DNA of 10,350 nucleotides from Temnopleurus reevesii (taxonomy: Eukaryota; Echinodermata; Echinoidea; Temnopleuroida; Temnopleuridae): assembly GCA_036244855.1 (NCBI GenBank), contig BQKZ01002550.1:45369-55718 (forward strand). The letters are read 5' to 3'. The notes beneath the pieces were generated by a model. It saw only the letters and a program-made list of their open reading frames with translations. It searched no databases and had not been told where the DNA came from. Below, in pieces: positions 1-7,339 of the stretch; within the stretch, counting starts at the first letter, position 1, and every line of letters begins with the position of its first letter. The translations under genes were made by a program, and so were the position numbers.

Positions 1-500
1 GACTAGCACCTCCTTATGGTGCTTCCAAGCTATGTTTTTTTTTTTTTTTTTATACTGATCATTGTTGTACGGCCTCCATGGAAACAAGTATTAAGACTAC
101 TAACATACCTATTTACCCTCCTGAAATTTGAATAATAAATGTGTTTGTAAAATAAATAAAAATCTAATCCCTCACAGAAAATGTATCTGTATCTAATACT
201 CTTAAATAATTTCTTAGGGTAGGGGATGGAGCGACAATTGTAATCTCCAAGAATTGGGATGGATCAGCTGTATGCAACAAATATCCGCAAATTGAAATTG
301 TTTCGCAATGACTGAATCTGAGTTATGAGGACTGAATGCACATGTCCGCCCAATCACCAGGCAGGATTATCTGGCTGACTTTTTTTGTTGGTGGCAACAA
401 TTAGAATTATATGGTTTGATGACCACTCGATGAGATAAACATTTCACTGCCAGTGTTCCAGCAATTGCAAATTATAGTGCCTGTCAATCATATAACTTTG
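1..500. other. AT-rich non-coding stretch with T17 run
   Basis: No supportable gene. The stretch holds a run of 17 T at 35-51 and a small hairpin at 385-400 (TTGTTG, 4-base loop, CAACAA). Short open frames here have no coding character. The T run could be the reversed A-tail of a retroposon, but no element body was recognised beside it. Confidence 0.6.
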
Positions 501-502
501 AT

Positions 503-720
503 GGGGGAGCATCGTGGTTTAGTGGTTCAGACTCTTGCATTTTTACTAGAAGGTCGTAGGTTCAAATCTATTCACAGTGGTATATTTCCTTCAGCAAATA
601 AATTTATCCACATGGTGCTGCACTCAATCCAGGTGAGGTGAATGGGTACCTGGCAGGAACTTACTCCTGGAAACACACAGTGCATAACAGCTGCAACGCT
701 GCAATAATTACTAATTTAAA
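503..720 (+). mobile_element. Decayed tRNA-derived SINE copy
   Basis: This is a retroposon copied through RNA polymerase III transcripts. A tRNA-like head contains an A-box-like TGGTTTAGTGG at 515-525 and a B-box-like GGTTCAAATCT at 559-569, which differs from the consensus GGTTCRAATCC at its last base. The body at about 581-660 aligns by eye with the copy at 8770-9068: both carry TTTCCTTCAGCAA, ATCCACAT-GTGCTGCACT and CCAGGTGAGGTRAATGGG. The end is blurred, there is no ATT tail, and the two tRNA-like acceptor halves no longer pair, so this is the older of the two copies. Any open frame across it is accidental. The element type is secure; the 3' boundary is uncertain by tens of bases. Confidence 0.85.
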
Positions 721-802
721 TCTGTTTCACCGCAAATAATCCCTACATGTTACATCTAAAATGCAACTGTACCACAAAAAAAAAGAAGAGAAAATGGACC
801 AT

Positions 803-928
803 GGGCCTGTAACATAAAAGATGCAATCAAACTTACGATAAATATTAATCGTAGGTCTATGGCAGAATGAGTACCAAAGAGATACAATTAATTGCAAAAT
901 TAATCGTATCTCTTTATGTTACAGGCCC
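803..928. mobile_element. MITE-like non-autonomous DNA transposon
   Basis: The 126-base element is bounded by inverted repeats. The left end GGGCCTGTAACATAAA (803-818) is exactly matched in reverse complement at 913-928, and similarity continues inward (AGATGCAATCAA against GAGATACGATTAA). The three bases before the left end (CAT, 800-802) equal the three after the right end (CAT, 929-931), which fits a 3-base target duplication. A second, inner hairpin lies at 876-892/899-915: 16 of 17 bases pair around a 6-base loop, and it reuses the AAAGAGATAC motif of the right terminal repeat. There is no transposase, so movement would depend on an enzyme elsewhere. A 3-base duplication would suit PIF/Harbinger, but CAT is not the usual TWA and a 2-base AT is also possible, so I leave the superfamily open. 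Confidence 0.8.
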
Positions 929-931
929 CAT

Positions 932-1308
932 ATTTCATTCTGTCACATGCTCTGGTTAATTTTGATACAATTATAATCATGCCCTATATATTATGTGCAG
1001 GGAGATTAGCCTGGCATGGAAATGGACATCAACACAGCTCCTTTCACAGTCATTTTTTATGAACAAATTCCTGAAACCAATTGGGATAAACTGGTTTAGT
1101 TTGAATGTGAAAGTACATGTAGTGTGAGGAGTCAACTGGTTGATAAGATCTTTAGATCCCCGTCACATTAATAAAATGTCTAGCTCAAACCTTCCCTGGT
1201 TCGAACCTGAATGAGGTTGAGGTAGTAAGAGGGGTCCACATTGCCTTATGAGTACTCTAAAAATGAAACGTAATTACAAAATTAGCCCACACAACCTTTT
1301 GATTTCAG
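932..1308. other. Non-coding stretch before candidate exon
   Basis: No gene can be supported. A possible acceptor at 999-1000 (TTATGTGCAG) is followed by an open frame of about 40 codons from 1002 to a stop near 1125, but its pyrimidine tract is poor and no good partner donor was found. The palindrome GGTTCGAACC at 1198-1207 resembles a B box but lacks a convincing A box at the right distance. Confidence 0.4.
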
Positions 1309-1578
1309 GAGAATGAGCAAGGAAACTTTCAAACATCCAGATCTATGGTTTCCATGGCAATACAAAAAGACGAGAAAGATTGCAGTAAAACTGTGAATGC
1401 TCAAAGAACCATATCTAGATCACAAATTCAGCTCCATGGGTCTGGCTTTCCGAAAGTAACTGTAAAAGGGTCCATGATACCTTCAAACCTTCCTGTTAAT
1501 GTCATACCTGACTCCGTTCAGATTTGTCATGCTCATTATCCAGACTCCTGTTGCATATATATTTTTAATCAAAATTGA
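1309..1578 (+). CDS. Candidate 3'-terminal coding exon, protein not recognised
   Basis: If real, this is the last exon of a spliced gene whose earlier exons lie outside the window or were not identified. A plausible acceptor (ACAACCTTTTGATTTCAG, ending at 1308) is followed by 89 open codons in phase 0 to TGA at 1576-1578. An in-frame TGA at 1300-1302, just inside the presumed intron, means the frame cannot simply extend upstream. GC content here is about 40 percent, against about 25 percent in the sequence following the stop, and an AATAAA signal follows at 1656-1661. The predicted peptide is mixed and polar, with a Lys/Asp/Glu-rich start, a central segment LHGSGFPKVTVKGSMIPSNL, and four cysteines near the C-terminus. 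I recognise no domain, signal peptide or membrane segment. Initiation at the internal ATG at 1345 as a free-standing 77-codon gene is less likely. It could equally be a chance open frame. Confidence 0.25.
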   Translation, partial: ENEQGNFQTSRSMVSMAIQKDEKDCSKTVNAQRTISRSQIQLHGSGFPKVTVKGSMIPSNLPVNVIPDSVQICHAHYPDSCCIYIFNQN

Positions 1579-1655
1579 GCTCCATGTGTATTTTCAATTG
1601 ACAAATATGACTCTGACTAATCTAAAGCTTTTGCCTAAAAAATGGGTTTTCATGA

Positions 1656-1661
1656 AATAAA
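1656..1661 (+). promoter_or_regulatory. Possible polyadenylation signal AATAAA
   Basis: This is a canonical hexamer 78 bases after the stop of the candidate exon, in a T-rich setting (GGGTTTT before, CAGTTTTTTG after). In AT-rich DNA such hexamers are common by chance, so it only supports the exon in combination with the acceptor and the open frame. Confidence 0.25.
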
Positions 1662-2280
1662 AAGATGTATACAGTTTTTTGTAAATTTATAATGCAATAT
1701 AGCCACTGCTTGTATATTAATAAGTTTCATAAAACTTGAAATCTATAGAATTAATAGAACCGTTTATTTCTCTAACACTATCAATTATTAATGCTACATC
1801 TATCAGACCAAATCAAACACTATTGGAATGATATAAGATTCCTTCTCAAGATTTTTCTTCAAAAAGTGCACTTATAAGTTCAATGAATCAGTCAGAAGAG
1901 GTTGAAAAATAGTTGTGTCGCAGAGAAAAAAGAAGAAGCAAAAGTGTGACACAAAGAAAACTAATGACATATAGTGAAAAATACACCTTCTGTATAAACC
2001 AAGGAGGTTAAATCCTTCAATTTTTTGAGTGATGCACGGTTGAATTTAATTGCCTTTAAATAATCTCATTATATATAGGCCTACTCTCTCTATTCATTCC
2101 TCTGTGCTTTTTCACACTGATGGCTCGTGTGCCACAACAAATTGAAATTGCTTTCTTCTTATAACTTCTTGGTATATGGACCATGACTTTACTTCACGTA
2201 TTCAGAGAGAAATTGTAGCACGATCTAGCCCACTTTGCAATACAAGTCTTTGATACTTGATAATGCATTTTGTGAACCTC
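1662..2280. other. AT-rich non-coding stretch
   Basis: No gene can be supported; all frames are interrupted. There is a small hairpin at 1722-1737 (AAGTTT, CATA loop, AAACTT) and one copy of the recurring 10-mer ATAGGCCTAC at 2075-2084. Confidence 0.55.
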
Positions 2281-2447
2281 GGTTACATTTCATAAAGTTG
2301 TTAGTAGATCTACGCGAGACTCTATAAACGCCTGGTGACACTTTCCTGCACTCACCGATAACTACTGTTACTAAATCCCATCTGAGAAAGGGGACATAAG
2401 TCGTTCACACAGTCATGCTCTGCAACACGACTTTATGAAACTGGACC
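2281..2447. mobile_element. Probable MITE with TTTCATAAAGT ends
   Basis: The two ends are imperfect inverted repeats. GGTTACATTTCATAAAGTTGT at 2281-2301 faces the reverse complement of 2427-2447, which reads GGTCCAGTTTCATAAAGTCGT. The shared core TTTCATAAAGT is 11 bases, with GGT at the tip and GT further in. The interior of about 125 bases has no long open frame. The end motif resembles that of the element at 803-928 (GGGCCTGTAACATAAAG), so the two may use related transposases. No target duplication is evident, and the outer four bases after GGT do not match, which keeps confidence moderate. Confidence 0.5.
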
Positions 2448-2750
2448 CTGAAGCGGGCCAGAGCTGTCACTTTGTTCAAATGAATATTTTCGTGTCCCTG
2501 ATGACACAAGATAGAAAAGTACGGAACTCCAATCAGCGTAACAAATAACATTTATGTTTTATGAAAGCATCATTAAAATCTCATTTGATTTGAAGAAAAT
2601 AAACTAGTAATCTTTCGAAGAATGAAACAGTAATAAATCATCTCCTTAATACAGTCACACAAGCCGTTAAATCTGCACTATTCTTGTATGGTGCCTCTTA
2701 TGTATAATCAACACGAGGCTAACATCACGCCATGTGTGACCCCAAACTAA
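2448..2750. other. Non-coding stretch
   Basis: No gene, RNA or convincing repeat was seen. The sequence is AT-rich with frequent stops in all frames. Confidence 0.5.
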
Positions 2751-2797
2751 AACTTTATGAACAAGGATGCCAAATTCACATCCTGGTTCATAAAATT
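2751..2797. repeat. Imperfect 19-bp inverted repeat (hairpin)
   Basis: The arms 2751-2769 and 2779-2797 pair at 17 of 19 positions around a 9-base loop. The right arm reads CATCCTGGTTCATAAAATT. The TTCATAAA core recalls the ends of the element at 2281-2447, but here the two end-like motifs point away from the loop in the opposite sense, as if two element ends lay back to back or an inner segment had been lost. Confidence 0.7.
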
Positions 2798-2954
2798 AAA
2801 GCTGCTAGTCAGGGGAGAGTCTTACTTTACGTCTTAGGTCTCAAATTTCATAACCGGGTTACAAAATTCAGAGGGGAACATGGCCCGTTGTTTGACGGCC
2901 CACTGTGCTTTGGGGCCATCGCATTCTTGGTAGCAAAACCTCTGATTTTGCATT

Positions 2955-2977
2955 TTTCCTGAAGTACATTCAGGAAA
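2955..2977. repeat. Perfect 9-bp inverted repeat
   Basis: TTTCCTGAA (2955-2963) and TTCAGGAAA (2969-2977) are separated by GTACA. No T-run or gene end nearby suggests a terminator role. It lies inside the low-confidence minus-strand open frame ending at 2848. Confidence 0.75.
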
Positions 2978-3002
2978 GTTGCTTCAAAATCTAAAACTGT
3001 CT

Positions 3003-3490
3003 GATTACAGCAACCAAAGAAACAAGAGATTATCATGCTTGCTTGCTTGTGTTCTTGTGTTTTCATTACATATCACTGTCAAGACAAACATTGAAATGAC
3101 AGCATTAGGAAAATGATACAGCATACTACCGTAACAACCATAAAAGACAAAAACTGGGTAAATTTGCAATAAATGACAGGCATACTCCTGTGGCAACCTA
3201 CATGTATTCCTGTTCTACATGTATATGTAAGAGACAATATATGAACAATGATATGATATACACACTTTAATACAACTATATCCCACTTGAGACTGATGAC
3301 CATGACCCTAAATATTACTGAAGACGCAATGACCTCAGTGAAATAGGGATGACCCGAGATCTTCGTGATCATCGCTCCTGAAATGATTTTTGCATCTGAC
3401 GTAAATGAATGACCAAATCTTCTCATCGCGTTCCATGATTACTTCCCATCATCGATTGCCCTAATGAAATCCTAGACTCCCATCACTTAG
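3003..3490. other. Non-coding stretch with weak open frames
   Basis: The longest open frame on the minus strand (3079-3426, 115 codons) is rich in Ile, Val, Cys and Ser with no recognisable domain and no supporting splice or start context, so I do not call it a gene. A short GCTT repeat lies at 3037-3049. Confidence 0.5.
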
Positions 3491-3491
3491 T

Positions 3492-3728
3492 GGGGTCAGT
3501 GGCATAAAGTCTTAACTCAAATTTGAGCGTTGTGCAAAAGATGAGTTTGTGGTCAACATTGCATGAAAGTAGAATATAATAGGACAATTCTATCATTTCT
3601 TTTTGGAAACATCATCTTATCAAAATGCTAAATTGTGTTTATTAGAAAGGTCAAATTTGTCTGAACATTTTCAAATCGTAATATCCTTTTTGCAAAAAAT
3701 AGAGTTATGCCTTTCTGCCACTGACCCC
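3492..3728. mobile_element. MITE-like element with GGGGTCAGTGGCA ends
   Basis: This 237-base unit has terminal inverted repeats. GGGGTCAGTGGCA at 3492-3504 is perfectly matched in reverse complement at 3716-3728, and the similarity extends to 24 of 27 bases (AAAG, then TAACTC, shared inward). The interior is AT-rich with no transposase frame. The flanks (CACTTAGT on the left, TCAACTTG on the right) share ACTT but give no clean target duplication, so the superfamily cannot be assigned. The paired ends are too long to be chance. Confidence 0.75.
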
Positions 3729-3729
3729 T

Positions 3730-4002
3730 CAACTTGACCCTTCTAATGCTGAGAGCAAAGTAATACTGATGAGATTTGTTGTGAATAGCAGTGTCAGTAT
3801 AGGCTTTAATATTATATGATATCTAAATGAAGAAGGGTGATGGCGTCAGACTATAGTGGCTATGAATGGTGACAAGCACAGCTGACAAGGGAAAACTTAG
3901 CAGTGTTTTAAATGTCAATCAGAATTGCCAGATATGCTAATGATCAGAGGTCGAAAATGTGTGAGGTTTATGTGTGAGGATTATTAAAAAAATATGAATA
4001 TG
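3730..4002. other. Non-coding stretch
   Basis: No gene or recognisable element. The GC of 3840-3960 is slightly higher than around it, but every frame is broken. Confidence 0.45.
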
Positions 4003-4258
4003 ACAAAGAAGAAAAAAGAAAAACAGAACAAAAAGAAGCAGAAGGAAAAGAAAATGAAGAAAAATAAAAATAAAATATGAACATGACAATAAAGAAAAAG
4101 AAGAAAAAGAACAAGAAAAGGCAAAAGAAGAAAGAAAAAGAACAAAAATAAAAAGATAAGGAAGAGGAAGAAAAAGAGGAAGAAGAGGAGTCCTGAGGAG
4201 GAAAAGGAAGTTATGAGAAGACTGTGGAAGAGGAGTAGAAGGAGAGAAAGGAAGAAGA
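4003..4258. repeat. Purine-rich GAA/AAAG tract, first copy
   Basis: About 255 bases consist almost wholly of A and G on the plus strand, mostly GAA, AAAG and GAGGAA words. An internal duplication is visible: the segment starting AATATGAATATGACAAAGAA at 3991 is repeated imperfectly from 4074, an offset of 83 bases. Tracts like this are prone to slippage and can form triple-helical (H-DNA) structures. Lysine/glutamate-rich open frames through it are a by-product of composition. It directly adjoins the duplicated segment starting at about 4264, as the second tract does at 5443. Confidence 0.9.
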
Positions 4259-4263
4259 TACTA

Positions 4264-4839
4264 ATTTTCTAATTAATGCCATGTACCTTTTTCTGACTAT
4301 TTGCACACCAAAAGTTAAAGAACTTTTAATCCCTTCGGAGGTATAATCCGGCTCTAAATATCCTGATCTGCGAGTGTGGATTGCATTGTATCCATGCACA
4401 TTGATTGCTTTTTACAAGTATCTATAGTTTGCCACACAACAACCCAATTTTATAAGGAAAGGCGAAAAGAACATGTTGTCAAAACAGAAGTGAGATAAGG
4501 GTTTGAATAGAAGTTCTCAACAATTGCATTAAAAATGTACCTTCTGGCGTACACGTTGAGTAATCTAAGAGGAATTCTTAAGAATGAGTAAGCTAATTTA
4601 CAGTCTTGTGGATAGGCTTAGATGATATCTTCGGTGAAATAAAGTTTACTTTGAAGTATATATAGTAATGGAATGAAATCCAATTTCATAAAAAACAAGC
4701 TCAGAAGTATTCAAGCATGGTTTGTCATATGGAGAGTAGAAATATACAGACAAAGATGGACCCAACAACATTTGTGGAAGTCACTTATCCTTTTTTCAAT
4801 TATTAATGAAGTTTCATGGGAATCTTGGCTGTTTTTTTT
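4264..4839. repeat. Duplicated ~580-bp segment, copy 1
   Basis: This copy aligns from end to end with 5761-6341. By eye I count about seven substitutions, most of them in the first 40 bases, and three indels of 2, 5 and 12 bases, i.e. about 98 percent identity. Copy 1 has 5 extra bases TCTTG at 4604-4608 and lacks 12 bases present in copy 2. It includes the 12-base palindrome ATTCTTAAGAAT at 4574-4585. The last 170 bases appear identical in both copies, and copy 1 breaks off in a T run directly before N4840. No terminal inverted repeat or conserved protein was seen. Any open frame differs in length between copies. Confidence 0.95.
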
Positions 4840-4840
4840 N
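4840..4840. other. Ambiguous base N
   Basis: This is the only non-ACGT position. It falls exactly where the homology between the two copies of the duplicated segment ends, after eight T. It may be a low-quality homopolymer call or a contig join. Confidence 1.
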
Positions 4841-4917
4841 AATGTGTGAGATTTAAAACCGAGGATCCGGTAGGCACAATGGAAATGCATGCAAAGTTTT
4901 TAAATATTAGTATGAGT

Positions 4918-4937
4918 AAAAAAAAAAAAAAAAAAAG
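4918..4937 (+). repeat. A20 homopolymer
   Basis: Twenty consecutive A. It could be a retroposon tail, but the 80 bases before it, starting at the N, match no element I recognise. Confidence 0.95.
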
Positions 4938-5095
4938 TATTAGACCTGGTAGGTCTGTATCACAGTGAAAGTTCTTCACAATGATAAATGAATGTTCACG
5001 ATGTATCGCCTTGATAACTTCCAACTCATTCTCTCCCAATTAAAAAACAGAATGCTTCCATGCTTTGCTAGATTAGTGATTGTACACCACATTAG

Positions 5096-5120
5096 CCCAA
5101 TTAGCAGCTGGCTAATTGGG
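5096..5120. repeat. Perfect 10-bp inverted repeat
   Basis: CCCAATTAGC (5096-5105) and GCTAATTGGG (5111-5120) are separated by AGCTG. A further partial copy (TAATTGG) follows at 5125-5131. It is a stable hairpin with no gene nearby to give it a role. Confidence 0.85.
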
Positions 5121-5255
5121 TTAGTAATTGGCTATATTGCTCCCCAAACCCTGACACACTTCAATCTACACGATCTACAATGTATCTGAATATGGGAATA
5201 TGACAGTTCAAATCATTTGGGATAATTTCAAGATCTAAAACTTAGTACATTAGAG

Positions 5256-5293
5256 CCTGTTTTAATAACAGTAACCTGTTTTAATCACAGTAA
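5256..5293. repeat. 19-bp tandem repeat, two units
   Basis: CCTGTTTTAATAACAGTAA at 5256-5274 is followed directly by CCTGTTTTAATCACAGTAA at 5275-5293, one base different. Within each unit CTGTT and AACAG (unit 1) can pair. Confidence 0.95.
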
Positions 5294-5442
5294 TTAATGT
5301 GTCTATAGTGACCACTGTGGTAATCTTTATCACTTTTAAAGAGATGGATAGAAGTTTTGTCAGAAGGCTATTATGATCACCTTTTCTATTTATCTGTAAG
5401 GTAGTATATAGTTCAAAATGTCTGGCTGTAACTGAAGTAATT

Positions 5443-5722
5443 TAAGAGAGACAGGAGAAGAAACAGGAGAATAACAAGGAAGATGATAAAGATTAAGAAA
5501 ATACAAAGAAGAAGATGATGAAGGAGAAAAAAACGAAGAAGAAAAATAATTGGAAGACAAAGATGAAGAAGGAGAAGAAAAATAAGAAGGAGAGGAAGAG
5601 GAAGAAGGAAAGGAAGGGAAGAAGAAGAAGAAGACGATGAAGAAGAATGAGGAGGAGGAGGAGGAGGAGAGGAAGAAAAGGAAGAAGAAGGAGAGGAGGA
5701 GAAGGAGAGAAAGAGGAAGTAG
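5443..5722. repeat. Purine-rich GAA/GGA tract, second copy
   Basis: About 280 bases are nearly pure A and G on the plus strand, with runs of GAAGAAGAAG near 5620 and GGAGGAGGAG near 5650. It sits upstream of copy 2 of the duplicated segment just as the first tract does upstream of copy 1, separated by 38 bases that include ATAGGCCTAC. The two tracts are not base-for-base alike, which is expected if they slip fast. Coding is unlikely. Confidence 0.9.
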
Positions 5723-5760
5723 ATAGGCCTACATCATCAAAGCAATACCAAATACTCCTT

Positions 5761-6341
5761 ATTTCCTAATTAATGCCATGTAAATGTCTGAATATTTGCA
5801 CACCAAAAGTTAAAGAACTTTTAATCCCTTCGGAGGTATAATCCGGCTCTAAATATCCTGATCTGCGAGTGTGGATTGCATTGTATCCATGCACATTGAT
5901 TGCTTTTTACAAGTATCTATAGTTTGCCACACAACAACCCAATTTTATAAGGAAAGGCGAAAAGAACATGTTGTCAAAACAGAAGTGAGATAAGGGTTTG
6001 AATAGAAGTTCTCAACAATTGCATTAAAAATGTACCTTCGGGCGTACATGTTGAGTAATCTAAGAGGAATTCTTAAGAATGAGTAAGCTAATTTACAGTG
6101 GATAGGCTTAGATGATATCTTCGGTGAAATAAAGTTTACTTTGAAGTATATACATGTATACTGGTAGTAATGGAATGAAATCCAATTTCATAAAAAACAA
6201 GCTCAGAAGTATTCAAGCATGGTTTGTCATATGGAGAGTAGAAATATACAGACAAAGATGGACCCAACAACATTTGTGGAAGTCACTTATCCTTTTTTCA
6301 ATTATTAATGAAGTTTCATGGGAATCTTGGCTGTTTTTTTT
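5761..6341. repeat. Duplicated ~580-bp segment, copy 2
   Basis: Partner of 4264-4839, in the same orientation and displaced by 1495-1502 bases depending on the indels. It carries 12 extra bases at 6153-6164, which create the palindrome TATACATGTATA at 6149-6160, and lacks the 5-base TCTTG of copy 1. Substitutions include G6040 against T4545 and T6049 against C4554. The open frame through its 3' half owes its length to the 12-base insertion and the sequence beyond the repeat, so I do not call a gene. Confidence 0.95.
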
Positions 6342-7295
6342 TCTAATTCTCATCCTTTTCCTAAACTTTATTATACCTTTTGCCCTACATAGGCTTCTCA
6401 GATTTGTAAAAATGTCATAGAGTAATCATTGCAATTCCTTGATTACTGCATGTAAATTGTACTTCCCTATCATAATCAGCATATAGGCCTACCAGTAAAG
6501 TAAATCATAATCATATTTTGGGAAAAGCTGATATCTGAATACACCCCAAAAGAAAAAAAGTTTATTCTACTTTTGCATGGGGGAGTATCACAGGAGTCGT
6601 TTGCTAGTCATTTGGATATTGTCTCTGCAAAATGTTTATTATCCACTATTTGTCACACATATTTACTATTGGAAATTCACTACATTTTATATAAAAAAAA
6701 AAATATAAAAAAAACACATTTTCCATTCTCACAAAATGCTCGATCCAATGAGGCATTCCATATGAAACACAGGAAAAAAGAATGGCTACGAAAATTAGAT
6801 AACAGGGAAATAGAAGAAGATTCACAAGTTGCTGATATACCGTATTCTTTTCAACATGACTCGGGGCATTTGATTCTACCACCAAAAGAAACACCATCAC
6901 CTATTTTACATGTAACTATGGTTACTATCACACCCCACACCAACACACACAGCCCAAAGCGTTACACTGGTCTACCTACATGAACGTCTATGTGTGGGGG
7001 AGGGGGCACTTTATTTATTATTCACTTGTAAGCTGTTCTACCATTCAATGATCTTATTCAAATTCTGAACATTCTTGCCACTTGCATATCAAATTGTCCA
7101 TCTTTCATCCCATTTCATTATCCTTTTCAAAAAGAAACAACAATTGAGGTCATAGCTGTAATTTTGATGCCAGTCTTTTCTTACATACATCACTATTAAT
7201 CTAGAGTAATTGCACATGAAGTCAAGAATGAATGGCAATAGGGCAGGGATAGTCTTGACAAAATCAGACTCTGTATAAGCATGAGAAATAGACCA
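6342..7295. other. AT-rich non-coding stretch with one long open frame
   Basis: The plus-strand frame 6573-6983 (136 codons) is the longest in the window, but it crosses A-runs at 6690-6715 that encode lysine stretches, and it has no recognisable domain. Its second half (about 6735-6983) is less biased. A copy of ATAGGCCTAC lies at 6483-6492. Nothing else is supportable. Confidence 0.45.
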
Positions 7296-7318
7296 GGGAG
7301 GGGAGGGGGGGGGGGGGG
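7296..7318 (+). repeat. G-rich run with quadruplex potential
   Basis: G3, A, G4, A and G14 in succession, with six C at 7333-7338. The plus strand could form a G-quadruplex, or a G/C hairpin with the nearby C run. Long G runs are also frequent sites of sequencing error, so the exact length is doubtful. Confidence 0.85.
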
Positions 7319-7339
7319 CGAAGGGCGAATTACCCCCCT

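Larger units (their letters stand above)
4841..5442. other. Spacer between the duplicated segments
   Basis: No gene can be supported. It contains a run of 20 A at 4918-4937, a hairpin at 4943-4957 (AGACCT, GGT loop, AGGTCT), a perfect 10-bp hairpin at 5096-5120 and a 19-bp tandem repeat at 5256-5293. It shows no visible similarity to the sequence following the second copy (6343 onward). Confidence 0.55.

Noticed and set aside
1198..1208. B-box-like GGTTCGAACCT as a third SINE or tRNA
   Set aside because: It is a palindrome, so it appears on both strands. No A box at proper spacing on the plus strand, only a weak one on the minus strand, and no SINE body.
3079..3426. 115-codon minus-strand open frame
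   Set aside because: No domain, odd Ile/Val/Cys-rich composition and no supporting signals.
4003..4258. Lys/Glu-rich frames in the purine tracts
   Set aside because: Any A/G-only sequence encodes Lys, Glu, Arg and Gly without stops in most frames, so this is compositional.
5256..5293. CRISPR-like repeats
   Set aside because: Only two adjacent units without spacers, in a eukaryotic setting.
6154..6420. 88-codon open frame in the second duplicated segment
   Set aside because: Its start lies in the 12-base insertion absent from copy 1, and its end lies beyond the repeat. The conservation reflects recent duplication, not coding.
6573..6983. 136-codon plus-strand open frame, longest in the window
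   Set aside because: It passes through A-runs giving lysine stretches, has no recognisable domain, and no splice or start context. It looks like a chance frame.
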